The notes: generated from the letters alone by a model not told the origin. Positions 8,250 to 16,648 are shown, counted from the stretch's first letter. The stretch: DNA of 64,000 nucleotides from Streptomyces sp. B93 (GCF_018070565.1 NZ_JAGPXL010000025.1:1-64000); one strand, 5' to 3'. A program made the numbers and translations.

Positions 8250-8552
8250 TCAGGCGGTCGGGGCCAGTTGGTCGTCCTCGGAGACGGGGTTCGCCGGGGT
8301 CTTCTCCTCCCGGCCGGTGCCGAGCCTGAGCAACAGGGAGGCGGCGACCAGGGCGGCCCCGAACCACAGCACGCTCGTGACGCCACCCATGTGGTCGACG
8401 AGGAGTCCGCCGCACAGCGCCCCGAGCGCGCTGCGGGTGTTGTACGCCATGGTGTTGAGCGACATCGCCGCCTCGAACGTCTCCGGCGCGGCGGCGAGCG
8501 TCATGTTGACCTGCGACAGCTGTACGGCGCCGAAGGACAGTTGAGTCGTCAG
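8250..8552 (-). pseudogene. MFS transporter fragment, last two helices
   Basis: About 100 residues match the C-terminal end of a major facilitator superfamily transporter (VNMTLAAAPETFEAAMSLNT, then ALGALCGGLLVDHMGG and a hydrophobic TVLWFGAALVAASLLL-like helix), ending at a real stop. The first ten helices are missing: upstream, the same open frame changes into an ATPase-like fragment. It cannot be a functional transporter. Confidence 0.7.
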
Positions 8553-8576
8553 TGGCACCTGAGCGCACCACGCGCA

Positions 8577-8792
8577 CCGCACCCCCCACCGGGTGGTGCG
8601 CCCGTGCACGACGTGCAGGCCACGACCGCTGTCCCCGAGCAGCCCGTCGCGGCCCAGCCGCGGCCTGCCGTTGCCGGTGTCACCCACCTCGCAGAGCAGT
8701 CCCTGCCCGGTCCTGATCAGCCGTACGGTGATGGGGCCGGTCGCGAAGCGGACCGCGTTGGCGACCAGCTCACTGACCGCCGCCCGCCAGTG
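8577..8792 (-). pseudogene. HATPase (SpoIIAB-like) fragment fused in frame to the MFS fragment
   Basis: A stretch of about 72 residues reads VSELVANAVRFATGPITVRL, then LLCEVGDTGNGRPRLG and GRGLHVVHGRTTRWG, the conserved core of anti-sigma-factor/phosphatase-associated HATPase_c domains. The same motifs occur intact at the C-terminus of the protein at 61182-63578. The fragment begins abruptly where the LysR fragment on the other strand begins and runs straight into the MFS remnant, so it is a rearrangement product. Confidence 0.7.
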
Positions 8793-8793
8793 C

Positions 8794-9468
8794 CTGGAGG
8801 CCGCCGAGCGCGCGGTCGTCGAGGTCGCCGCCGCCGTCGGGGAGGTCCGCGGACGGCTCTCGGTCGGTCTGATCCCGCCCGTCGCCGCCGTCGACATCCC
8901 GGGCGCGCTGCGCGACTGCCGGGAGCGTTATCCGCAGGTGCGCGTCAGCCTCCGCGTCGGCGGGAGCGACGACCTCGTCGAGCAGGTCAAGCGGGGAGCC
9001 GTCGAGGTCGCCTTCCTGGGCCTGCCGGCCACGATGCGGCCGGAAGGGGTCAGCTACCGCGAACTCGCCCGGGACCGGCTCGTCGCCGTCATCGCGCCCG
9101 ATCACCCCTTGGCCGGGGAGTCGGCGGTCGACCTGCGGCGGCTGTCCTCGGAGGTGTTCGTCGACCTGCCGGCACAGACCGCCGGCCGCGCCCAGTCCGA
9201 CCTGGCCTTCTCCGCCGCCGGGCTGACCCGCGACGTGGCCTATGAGGTGACCAACGCGGACTTCCTGGCCCGGCTGGTCGCGCAGGGCCTCGGCGTGGCG
9301 ATGCTGCCCGCCGCGTACGTGGCCCAGCTCAGCGGCGTGACCACCATCGAGGTGGTCGACGCTCCGGCGCGCGTCGAGTACATCATCCGGAGCCCCGGCA
9401 GCCGCACCCCCGCGGCGACCGCCTTCCTGCGCCTCCTCGGCGTCCCGGAAGCAGAGGAGGCGTCCTGA
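8794..9468 (+). pseudogene. LysR regulator fragment lacking the HTH
   Basis: About 225 residues make up a LysR substrate-binding domain (GRLSVGLIPPVAAVDIPGAL, ... PDHPLAGESAVDLRRLSSE, ... LVAQGLGVAMLPAAYV), intact to a TGA stop. The N-terminal winged helix and linker are absent; homology begins at about 8794 (LEAAERAVVEVAAAVGEV), exactly where the opposite-strand HATPase fragment ends. Without the DNA-binding domain it cannot act as a normal regulator. Confidence 0.75.
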
Positions 9469-9493
9469 CGTACGAGCGCCGCGCGTCCCTGAC

Positions 9494-9985
9494 CGGGTAC
9501 TGGGCCTCACCGCTGACGCGGCCGACTGGCAGGCCACGCGGTCCGCCGTGACCCGGACCGTGGAGCACTTCGGCGCACTGGACGCGGCCGTGGCGAACGC
9601 CGGGTTCCTGTCCGTCGACTCCCCGCGCACCCAGGGGCGACCGTCGCGGACGGCGACCCCTCGCTGTGGGCGCCCATGGTTCTCACCAACGTCCTCGGCC
9701 CCGCCCTGCCGGCGAACGCCGCCCTGCCGCACCTCGAGGCCACCGGTGGGCGGCTGGTACTCATCGGCAGCGTCGCCGGGGTGAAGAGCGCCTCCGCCAA
9801 CCTGTACTCGGCGACCAAGTGGGGTCACCGGCCTCGCCGAGAACCTGCGCCTGCAGGACGCCGGTGCTCCCCCGTTCGCCCTGCCTCCCCAGCCCATCGC
9901 CGAGGCCGTCTGCTTCGCCCTCGACCAGCCGACGGGCGTCGACCTCAACACCCTGACCATCCGGCCGATCGGGCAGCCCGTCTGA
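9494..9985 (+). pseudogene. SDR oxidoreductase pseudogene with frameshifts
   Basis: Three successive frames carry consecutive pieces of one short-chain dehydrogenase: DAAVANAGFLSVDSP (frame ending after about 9640), then TNVLGPALPANAALPHLEAT with GRLVLIGSVAGVKSASANLY-SATKWG (frame from 9676), then AEAVCFALDQPTGVDLNTLT ending with TGA at 9983-9985. The N-terminal TGxxxGxG region is missing and at least two frameshifts separate the parts. It is adjacent to the LysR fragment and may once have been its partner. Confidence 0.75.
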
Positions 9986-10068
9986 CGGACTGTTCCCGGC
10001 GCACTGCCGGCGACGGCACGGCGACCACCGGAGCGACTCACCCGTCGGTGAGGTGCGCGAGCGTACCG

Positions 10069-10731
10069 TCACATGCGGCCGGCGACCTCGTCGCGCAGGC
10101 GCGGAAGCATGTCGTGGATGACACCGGGGCACAGGGTGTCGCCGAAGTCCTTGTGGCCGTAGATCTGCGCCGCTGGGATGCGGTACTGGGCACATACGTA
10201 CGCGCACATCAGGACCAGGACCTCCCACTGGGCCGTGGGAGGCACCGCGCCCGCGTGGTAGGAGCCCTCGTTGGCGATGCCGACGGCCTGGTTGTTCTGG
10301 CCCGAGGTGTGTGCGCCCTGGACGAAGGCCGACCCGCCGGTGAGGGTGCGCAGGCTGCCGTGCCTGCCCTCGGTGATCCAGCCGCCCCGGCTGACCAGGA
10401 AGTGGTAACCGGTGTCCACCCAGCCGTTCTTGTCCATGTGCAGGTCCTGCACCCAGTGGGCGTGGGAATGCGCCTGGGCGCGGGAGAAATCGGAGGTGTT
10501 GGCGCTCACCGTGTGATGGACGACGATCTTGGTCGGCCGGTACTGGAGGGTGCTGACGGTCCCGCGGGGCGGGCGCGCGCCCCAGGTCGCGGTGGAGTCG
10601 ATGTCCGGCTCCACCGCTTCGGCACCGCGGGCCTGTGCGCGCTGGGCCGTGCCCAGGCCGACGGTGCCGGTCACCAGTCCGGCCGTGGCGGCGAGCAACA
10701 AGCGGCGGGGCAGGGCGTTCTCGGGTGTCAC
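10069..10731 (-). CDS. Secreted N-acetylmuramoyl-L-alanine amidase (PGRP/amidase_2 fold)
   Basis: A 220-residue peptidoglycan amidase. The signal sequence (LPRRLLLAATAGLVTGTVGL) has paired arginines but is not a strict Tat motif. The amidase_2/PGRP domain spans about 45-215: zinc ligands are probably His72 in IVVHHT, His193 in YGHKD, and Cys201 in DTLCPG. The start is the GTG at 10731, 5 nt after AGGAG; longer readings have no signal sequence. It would cleave the lactyl-peptide bond of peptidoglycan. The neighbouring lysozyme gene has a related role but is separated by a terminator. Confidence 0.9.
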   Translation of the reverse strand: MTPENALPRRLLLAATAGLVTGTVGLGTAQRAQARGAEAVEPDIDSTATWGARPPRGTVSTLQYRPTKIVVHHTVSANTSDFSRAQAHSHAHWVQDLHMDKNGWVDTGYHFLVSRGGWITEGRHGSLRTLTGGSAFVQGAHTSGQNNQAVGIANEGSYHAGAVPPTAQWEVLVLMCAYVCAQYRIPAAQIYGHKDFGDTLCPGVIHDMLPRLRDEVAGRM

Positions 10732-10771
10732 GATCACTCCTCGGAAGAGGGTGGGGAGGGTGGGGGGACGC

Positions 10772-10800
10772 GGTGGAGCCGCGCACGGGGCGGCTCCACC
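10772..10800 (-). terminator. Terminator hairpin after the lysozyme gene
   Basis: GGTGGAGCCG (10772-10781) pairs with CGGCTCCACC (10791-10800) around a 9-nt loop. It lies between the lysozyme stop (10853) and the amidase start (10731), both read leftward, so the two lytic genes are probably separate transcripts. Confidence 0.65.
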
Positions 10801-10852
10801 GTGTGATCGCGTGCTGGGCGGCGGCACGAGGGGACGACACCGCCGGGGTGTG

Positions 10853-11743
10853 TCAGGTGTTGTTGGCGAGTGCCAGGAGCCGGTCGCGGCTGCCGTTGAA
10901 CTTGTTCCGGTCCACGTTGCCGGAGACACCGCTGACCGAGCCGGTGCTCGTGTACTGCCACACCGTCCAGGTCGGGAAGCCGCTCGGGATCGTCGGGGAC
11001 GACGCGCTGGTCCAGTGCGCCACCCACAGCGGGCTCTTGCCGGACATGCCGGTCCAGTTGCCGGTGCAGGTGTTCCACCAGCTCGCCGTCGTGTAGATGA
11101 CCACGTCACGGCTGGTGCGCGACTTGTAGGTGTTGTAGAAGTCGTTGATCCAGCTGCGCATCTGCGTCGTGGACAGGCCGTAGCACATCGCCCCGTAGGG
11201 GTTGTGCTCGATGTCCAGCACGCCGGGGAGGGTCAGGTTGTCGCGCGACCAGGCGCCGCCGTTCGAGGCGAAGTAGTTGGCCTGGACGGCCCCGCTGGAG
11301 ATGTTGGGCCGGGCGAAGTGGTACGCGCCCCGGATGACGCCCGCGTAGTAGGCGTTGGTGTAGTTCGTGTTGAACCGGTCGTCCTTGTAGCTGGTGCCCT
11401 CGGTCGCCTTGATCCAGGCGAACTGGATGCCCGCGTTGCGTACGGAGGTCCAGTTGATGGCTCCCTGCCAGTGCGAGACGTCGATGCCCTGGACGCCGTC
11501 GGTCGGGGCCATGATGCCCATGGAGGGCTCGGTGGCGGCGGCACGGTCGCCCTCGTGGATGAGGGCGCCCACACCCATGTAGGCCTCGCCCTCGCGGATC
11601 TGGGGGCGGCCCTTGCCGGGGTCGGGGGCGGCGAAGGCGCCCGAGGTGGTGGCGGCGGTCAGCGCGAGGGCGGCGCCGAGCACGGTGAGGGCCGTGGCTA
11701 ACCGTCTGCGGAGGGAGGCCGCGGGGCGTCGGAGCGAGAGCAT
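10853..11743 (-). CDS. Secreted GH25 lysozyme (muramidase)
   Basis: A 296-residue enzyme. The signal peptide (about 1-39, ending GAFAA) is followed by a short linker and a GH25 domain (about 84-293) that starts GIDVSHWQG (Asp88). Asp177 and Glu179 in LDIEHN are the catalytic pair of the family, and the domain ends with the usual WQYTSTGSVSGVSGNVDRNKF. It resembles Chalaropsis-type cellosyl/mutanolysin lysozymes and would cut beta-1,4 bonds between MurNAc and GlcNAc, including O-acetylated material. The ATG at 11743 follows AGGAGA. Confidence 0.92.
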   Translation of the reverse strand: MLSLRRPAASLRRRLATALTVLGAALALTAATTSGAFAAPDPGKGRPQIREGEAYMGVGALIHEGDRAAATEPSMGIMAPTDGVQGIDVSHWQGAINWTSVRNAGIQFAWIKATEGTSYKDDRFNTNYTNAYYAGVIRGAYHFARPNISSGAVQANYFASNGGAWSRDNLTLPGVLDIEHNPYGAMCYGLSTTQMRSWINDFYNTYKSRTSRDVVIYTTASWWNTCTGNWTGMSGKSPLWVAHWTSASSPTIPSGFPTWTVWQYTSTGSVSGVSGNVDRNKFNGSRDRLLALANNT

Positions 11744-11838
11744 GGCTGTCTCCTGGCATGTAGGGGATGCAGGGAACGAGGTGAGGTGACGTCGGCCGGG
11801 TGCCACCGGGACAGGTGCTGGGAGGGTCCCGAGAGTTG

Positions 11839-11904
11839 ACGTGCGCGCGTCATTAGTTACGCACGTAGATTCAGCGGGTGTAAAGGGCCTCCAGAGGCCT
11901 CTGG
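11839..11904. promoter_or_regulatory. Inverted repeats upstream of the lysozyme gene
   Basis: ACGTGCG (11839-11845) pairs with CGCACGT (11860-11866) over a 14-bp AT-richer centre, about 100 bp upstream of the lysozyme start. Further upstream is the perfect 14-bp palindrome CCAGAGGCCTCTGG (11891-11904). The first looks like a regulator site in the lysozyme promoter; the second may be either an operator or part of the 3' end of the RCC1 transcript. The binding proteins are unknown. Confidence 0.4.
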
Positions 11905-11962
11905 TGGTCTGGCCCAATGTAAAAGCAGATGTGCAGGAAACTCGGCAACCGGCGGACGAAAA

Positions 11963-11980
11963 CTTTCACGGGTGTGAAAG
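11963..11980 (-). terminator. Intrinsic terminator after the RCC1 gene
   Basis: Read on the minus strand, CTTTCAC-ACCC-GTGAAAG is followed at once by TTTTCG. A 7-bp stem, tetraloop and T run form a classic intrinsic terminator, unusual here for its low G+C. It lies 37 bp after the RCC1 gene stop codon. Confidence 0.65.
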
Positions 11981-12017
11981 ATGAGCCGGGCTCGGCTTCG
12001 TCCTGTGGGCCGGCCGG

Positions 12018-13214
12018 TCAACGCGTGTGCGCCTCGACTATCGCGTGGTGGCCCGACACGTCCAGCGCCGGAGCGGGCAGCGGAATCCGTACCGGCCTGG
12101 CGGCCCCTTTCGAGGTGCCGGGGTGCCCGGCGAGCGCCGCCGTGCCCGAGCCCCAGGCCCACAGTCCACCGTCGGTGTCGATGGCGTACCCCGTGAACCG
12201 GGAGGCGGAGATCCGGCGGATCCCGGGCAGCCCGGTCACCCGGACCGGCTTCGCGGAGACGTGGTCCGAGGTGTCGCCGTCGCCCAGCGCGCCGCTCACG
12301 CCCCGGCCCCAGGCCCAGACGGCGCCGTGCCGGTCCAGGGCGTACGCCACGTCCGAACCGCCCGCCACCTGTACGACGTTCTCCAGTCCCCGCACATGGA
12401 CCGGGCGCGCGGACTGCCCACCGGTCGGCTCGACCGCCAGCAGGCCGTGCGCGTTGTTCCCCCACGCGCACACCGTCCCGTCCGCCTTCACCGCCACCAC
12501 GGCCCCGCCCGCCGAGGCCACGTCGACGACACCCGAGACGCCCGGCACCGTGCCGATCCGGGTACCGTCCCGCTCGCCCAGCACGTCGGTGAGGTTGATC
12601 CCCCAGCCGAGGACCCTCCCGTCCGAGCGCAACGCGAAGGCGTTCGGGAGGTTCGGCCCCATCGAGACCACGTCCTCCGCGCGCTGAACCCGCTCCGGGA
12701 CGGTCACCCCGTCGTGGCCCTCCCGCTTCCCTCCCCCGACCAGGAACCTGTCCGACCCCCAGGCCATCACGGAGCCGTCCCGCAGGACGACGTAGAACGT
12801 CGCCCCACCGCCGTACACCGCGTGCGCCGGGCCGATCCCCGTGACCTGCCGGGGCTCGGCCTCGTAGACCCGCTCGCGGGAGCCGTGCCCGAGGGAGCCG
12901 TCGACGTTGGTGCCGTAGGACCACACGGTGCCGTCGGAGCGGACGGCCACGACGGTGTGACCGCTGTCCGCGACCGACACGACACCGGTCAGGCCCGGCA
13001 CCGGTCCTTCCCCGAAGTCACCGGCCGGGGCGTCGTACGGCGCCCCGAAGGCCCACGCCGTGCCCGGCGGCAGCTCTCGTTGCGCCGGGCGAGCGGAAGG
13101 TCCCTCGGGACACTCCGGCGCGAACATCACCGCACGGTCCGCCGCGCTGCACCCGGCCAGCGCGAGAACCGCGGCACCGGCGACCAGCCCGCACAGCAAG
13201 GACCTCGTGGTCAT
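12018..13214 (-). CDS. RCC1-repeat beta-propeller lipoprotein
   Basis: A 398-residue protein. The signal peptide ends in the lipobox LALAGC, so Cys22 should be lipidated and the protein anchored on the outer face of the membrane. The rest is about seven degenerate RCC1 blades, each with a VAVRSDGTVWSYGTN-like core (also VVLRDGSVMAWGSD, ALRSDGRVLGWGIN, AVKADGTVCAWGNN, ALDRHGAVWAWGRG, AIDTDGGLWAWGSG). Such propellers mediate protein binding; no enzymatic site is visible. The ATG at 13214 is chosen since it starts the signal peptide. Confidence 0.87.
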   Translation of the reverse strand: MTTRSLLCGLVAGAAVLALAGCSAADRAVMFAPECPEGPSARPAQRELPPGTAWAFGAPYDAPAGDFGEGPVPGLTGVVSVADSGHTVVAVRSDGTVWSYGTNVDGSLGHGSRERVYEAEPRQVTGIGPAHAVYGGGATFYVVLRDGSVMAWGSDRFLVGGGKREGHDGVTVPERVQRAEDVVSMGPNLPNAFALRSDGRVLGWGINLTDVLGERDGTRIGTVPGVSGVVDVASAGGAVVAVKADGTVCAWGNNAHGLLAVEPTGGQSARPVHVRGLENVVQVAGGSDVAYALDRHGAVWAWGRGVSGALGDGDTSDHVSAKPVRVTGLPGIRRISASRFTGYAIDTDGGLWAWGSGTAALAGHPGTSKGAARPVRIPLPAPALDVSGHHAIVEAHTR

Positions 13215-13359
13215 GCGACACTCCCCCCGAGAAGGGCCCCGCCGCACACCGCGACGGCCGGGGCCAGGCACACCGTCCGGCCCCAACCCTGCTCCTCACG
13301 GAGCCGTCCGCCCAGCGCGTAGCTGCTCGGACCCAGCGGGGCGAAGGGCGGGGTGCGGG

Positions 13360-13375
13360 TGAGTACGCGTACTCA
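13360..13375. promoter_or_regulatory. Perfect 16-bp palindrome in an intergenic region
   Basis: TGAGTACGCGTACTCA is a perfect uninterrupted palindrome in the 406-bp region between the divergent RCC1 lipoprotein (start 13214) and methyltransferase (start 13621) genes. It lies about 145 bp upstream of the former and 245 bp upstream of the latter. It is probably an operator for a dimeric regulator; the protein is unknown. I see nothing else in the rest of this region, 13215-13620, apart from GGAAGGGA just before the methyltransferase start. Confidence 0.5.
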
Positions 13376-13620
13376 TGCGCCGCTTCGACGCTCGCCGGTC
13401 GGCGCCCCTGTGTCTCGAGCGGCAACAGCGTCGGACGTCTTGGCGCCCTTCACGTTCACACACTTGCCGGAGGCGGCCGCCGGCGCCGTACTCGGATCGG
13501 GTGAGGCGGTTCCGTCGGGGGCGCGGTGGCACGTCGTGGCGGCGTGGCCTGGGAGTGGGCCGGTGCTTTGCTGGCCGCGCCGGTCGCACCCCGTGACCGG
13601 CCTCGGTCGGAAGGGACACC

Positions 13621-14709
13621 GTGACGGCACAGGGCGAAGTGAACGAAGTCGGCGAACTCGACGAGGCGAAGGTCGAGGCCTTCATGGAGAAGGCGCTCGG
13701 CGACATCAGCGGGACGATGACCGTCGGCCTGTGCCACCTGGGCGACCGGCTCGGCCTGTTCAAGGACCTCGCGGAACGGGGTCCCGCCGGCAGCCGGGAG
13801 TTGGCGGACCGGCTCGGCCTCGACGAGCGCTATGTGCGCGAGTGGCTGCGCGGTCTCACCGCCGCGGGCTACCTGGAGGAACCGGAGCCCGGCCGCTTCC
13901 TCCTGCCCGCCGAGCACGCCCCCGCCCTGGCCGACGAGTCCGGGCCCATGTTCCTCGGCGGCGTGCACCAGATGCTGCCCGCCGCCATGGCGCCGTACGA
14001 GCGACTGATCGAGGCGTTCCGGCGGGGCGGGGGCGTGCGGCAGAGCGACTACCCGGAGATCCTCTGGGACGGCATGAGCCGGTTCACGGGCAGCTGGTTC
14101 GAGACCGTGATGATCGACGACTGGCTGAGCACCTTCCCGCACGTCGTAGAGAAGCTGGACCGGGGCATCGACGTCGCGGACGTGGGATGCGGCGCGGGCC
14201 GGGCCCTGATCGTGCTCGCCGAGGCGTTTCCCCGCTCCCGCTTCACCGGGTACGACAACTTCCCCGGCCAGGTGGAACGCGCCCGTGCGAACGCGGAGCG
14301 GGCCGGTGTCGCCGACCGGGTGACCTTCCGTACCGCCGACGCCGCCCAGGGGCTGCCCGACCGCTACGACCTCGTCACCACCTTCGACGTCATCCATGAC
14401 GCGGCCGATCCGAAGCGGCTGCTCGCCGCGATCCGGGGCGCCGTGAAGGACGACGGCGACTACCTGATGCTGGAGATCAACTGCGCGGACCGTCCCCAGG
14501 ACAACACCGGCCCCGTCGCCTCGATGTTCTACGGGTTCAGCGTCTTCTACTGCATGACCACCTCCCTCGCGAACGACGGGGCCGCCCTGGGCACGTGCGG
14601 TATGCCCGAGTCCGTCGTACGCGAGCTGTGCACCGAGGCGGGCTTCGGCAGTGTGGCCCGGTCCACGGCGGACGACCCGTTCAACGTTCTGTACGACATC
14701 AGGCCGTAG
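13621..14709 (+). CDS. SAM-dependent methyltransferase with N-terminal winged helix
   Basis: A 362-residue protein of the class resembling mycobacterial Rv2258c. Residues about 20-95 form a winged-helix dimerisation domain (ELADRLGLDERYVREWLRGL), and about 165-345 a class I SAM-binding Rossmann domain with motif I DVGCGAGRALIVLAE. FDVIHDAADPKRLL follows as motif IV-like. The substrate is unknown; relatives methylate small molecules. The start is GTG at 13621 after GGAAGGGA. It stands as a single transcription unit. Confidence 0.85.
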   Translation: MTAQGEVNEVGELDEAKVEAFMEKALGDISGTMTVGLCHLGDRLGLFKDLAERGPAGSRELADRLGLDERYVREWLRGLTAAGYLEEPEPGRFLLPAEHAPALADESGPMFLGGVHQMLPAAMAPYERLIEAFRRGGGVRQSDYPEILWDGMSRFTGSWFETVMIDDWLSTFPHVVEKLDRGIDVADVGCGAGRALIVLAEAFPRSRFTGYDNFPGQVERARANAERAGVADRVTFRTADAAQGLPDRYDLVTTFDVIHDAADPKRLLAAIRGAVKDDGDYLMLEINCADRPQDNTGPVASMFYGFSVFYCMTTSLANDGAALGTCGMPESVVRELCTEAGFGSVARSTADDPFNVLYDIRP

Positions 14710-14804
14710 GCGCGGAGCCGCGGCGGGTGTCGGCGGGGCCGATGAGTTCGCCGGTTGTCCGAGGTCTTCCTTGACGAGGGTGTGGCGAAGGAATGGAGGA
14801 CAGG

Positions 14805-15392
14805 ATGGGCAATCCGATTCGGCTGTACATGTCGATGTCGCTCGACGGGTATGTCGCGGGGCCGGACGACCGGCCCGGGCAGGAGCTGGGACGCGACGGA
14901 GGGCGGCTGTTCAACTGGCTCGACGACCGTGAGTCCGACGGTCCGAGCGGCCAGGTCTACCGCGAGGCGCTGGCGACCGGCGCGCTGATCTCCGGCCGTC
15001 GCACCTTCGAACTCGCCAGGCGCTGGCAGGGCGACCACCACGACGGCGTGCCGATCTTCGTCCTCACGCACCACGTGGATGACGGGGACGTGCCGCCCGG
15101 TCACGCACGTTTCGTCACCGACGTCGAGGACTGCGCCCGTCAGGCCCGCGCAGCCGCCGGGGACCGGCCGGTCATGGTCCATGGGGCGGGAGCGGCGCAG
15201 GCACTGCTCCGGGCGGGGCAGCTGGACGAGATGGAGATCCATCTGGTTCCGGTCCTGCTCGGGGGCGGTCGACGGCTGTTCGACCATCTGGGGAGTGAGC
15301 ACATCGAACTGGAGCTGGTTCGGCGGCTGGAGGCTCGGGACGTCACGCATCTGCGCTACCGGGTGCGTCGTCGTGAGGAGGCCGGGTGGTGA
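14805..15392 (+). CDS. RibD C-terminal / dihydrofolate reductase-like protein
   Basis: A 195-residue member of the RibD_C/DHFR-like family. It begins with RLYMSMSLDGYVAGPDD, the usual family opening, and has the NADPH-binding GALISGRRTFELARRW, PVMVHGAGAAQALL and a C-terminal LVPVLLGGGRRLFDHL. These stand-alone YyaP/YwjB-like reductases have no firmly known substrate. The ATG at 14805 is preferred over that at 14793 because GGAGGA sits at the right distance. Confidence 0.88.
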   Translation: MGNPIRLYMSMSLDGYVAGPDDRPGQELGRDGGRLFNWLDDRESDGPSGQVYREALATGALISGRRTFELARRWQGDHHDGVPIFVLTHHVDDGDVPPGHARFVTDVEDCARQARAAAGDRPVMVHGAGAAQALLRAGQLDEMEIHLVPVLLGGGRRLFDHLGSEHIELELVRRLEARDVTHLRYRVRRREEAGW

Positions 15393-15473
15393 CGGAGTCG
15401 GCGTGCCCTCTGCCGGTCCTCCCCCGGGCGAAAACCCCTGTCGCCGAAGCCGGAAAGGGCGCAGACTCCTCCC

Positions 15474-16091
15474 ATGGCAGACATGGGTTCCTTCCGGGAC
15501 ACGGTCACCGCGTGGGCGGCGGGTGGCCCCGGTGACCCGGCGCGCGAACTGGCCGAGCGGCTGTCGCTGCGGGCGGCTGTGCTGCTCGAAGGTCTGAGTG
15601 ACCTCGCGGCGGTCGACGCGCTCGCGGCGGCACGCGGCCGGAACCTGGAGGCCGAGGGCGTGTGCGTCGTACCGATGGGCGGCGCGATGAACGTCGGCCG
15701 CTTCGCCCGACTGCTCGGCCCGACCGGCCTCGGCCTGCGCCTGACCGGCCTGTGCGACGTACGGGAGCACGGCTTCTACGTCCGTGGCTTCGAGCGGACC
15801 GGTGCGGCGCGCCACGACATCCACGTCTGTACGGCGGACCTGGAGGACGAACTCATCCGCGCCCTGGGTGTCGCCCGGGTGACGGACCTCGTGCGCGCGG
15901 AGGGGGACCTGCGCCCGCTCCAGACCTTCCTGCGCCAGCCCGCGCAGCAGGGCCGCCCCGCGCAGCAGCAGTTGCGACGCTTCCTCGGCACCAAGAAGGG
16001 GCGCAAGATCCATTACGGCCGGGTCCTCGTCGAGGCCCTTGCCGCCGATCAGGTACCCGCGCCGCTGGAGGATCTGTTCGCCGCGGTGTGA
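15474..16091 (+). CDS. Orphan OLD-type TOPRIM domain protein
   Basis: A 205-residue protein with the TOPRIM core of OLD-family nucleases: AVLLEGLSDLAAVDALAAAR supplies the E-G-x-S-D metal-site motif, followed by GVCVVPMGGAMNVGRFARLL and LTGLCDVREHGFYVRGFER, where the acidic pair would coordinate metal. In OLD proteins this domain follows an ABC-type ATPase; here the ATPase is absent and the protein begins about 38 residues before the TOPRIM core. It may still be a small nuclease or nucleotidyltransferase-like protein. The 3' end overlaps the convergent GNAT gene by 43 bp. Confidence 0.75.
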   Translation: MADMGSFRDTVTAWAAGGPGDPARELAERLSLRAAVLLEGLSDLAAVDALAAARGRNLEAEGVCVVPMGGAMNVGRFARLLGPTGLGLRLTGLCDVREHGFYVRGFERTGAARHDIHVCTADLEDELIRALGVARVTDLVRAEGDLRPLQTFLRQPAQQGRPAQQQLRRFLGTKKGRKIHYGRVLVEALAADQVPAPLEDLFAAV

Positions 16092-16648
16092 GCGCGGGTG
16101 GCGTGGCTGTCGGGCGTTGTTCCCGGAGGGCACCACATGCCGAGCCACTGCTCGGCGTCCCAGGCCTCGAACCGCTCCACCTCGGTGAAGCCCAGCCTCG
16201 CCGCGAGGCGCATCGAACCCGCGTTGGCGGTCTGGGTGGTGAGTACCACGGGCTCGCCGGGGAGCGCGCCGACGAGCCAGCCGAGCGCCGCAGCGCACGC
16301 CTCGGCGGCGTATCCGCATCCCCAGGCCCATGGCAGGAACAGGTAGCCGAGGTCCAGCTTGCCTGCCGCGGCCCGGCGCCGGTGCCCCGTGGCCCTCCTG
16401 AGCAGGATCCGGCCGATCATCGCGCCGTCGAGTTCGACGACGAAGCTCCCCGGCTGCCGCCCCGGCACCTCGGGCAGCTCGCGCTCGAGTTCGTCGCGTG
16501 GCCGGGGGCCGCCGAGGTAGGTGTGGACCTCCGGGGAGGCGTGCAGCTCGATGAACGCCGCACGGTCCCGGGCCTCGGGCCCACGGAGCACGAGCCGTTC
16601 GGTCGTGATGGGTTGGGGCGGCCAGGTCACGGCTCCCAGATCTTCCAT
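16049..16648 (-). CDS. GNAT family N-acetyltransferase
   Basis: A 199-residue GNAT enzyme of the RimJ/RimL type. It opens with ITTERLVLRGPEARD, has the acetyl-CoA-binding strand/loop around LGYLFLPWAWGCGYAAEACA (R/Q-x-x-G-x-A partly degenerate) and a later GSMRLAARLGFTEVERF. The acceptor is unknown. Its 3' end overlaps that of the TOPRIM gene by 43 bp in a tail-to-tail arrangement; the last 20 residues are low-complexity, so the overlap may be a relaxed C-terminal extension. Confidence 0.85.
   Translation of the reverse strand: MEDLGAVTWPPQPITTERLVLRGPEARDRAAFIELHASPEVHTYLGGPRPRDELERELPEVPGRQPGSFVVELDGAMIGRILLRRATGHRRRAAAGKLDLGYLFLPWAWGCGYAAEACAAALGWLVGALPGEPVVLTTQTANAGSMRLAARLGFTEVERFEAWDAEQWLGMWCPPGTTPDSHATRAHTAANRSSSGAGT

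Noticed and set aside
8250..8897. A single real gene encoding an HATPase-MFS fusion
   Set aside because: The first 35 codons are antisense to the LysR fragment, the ATPase has no N-terminus and only the last two MFS helices exist; it is an accidental open frame through two remnants.
14547..16331. A 594-codon minus-strand frame across three genes
   Set aside because: It overlaps the methyltransferase, reductase and TOPRIM genes, all of which have recognisable domains; its translation is Arg/Pro-rich with none.
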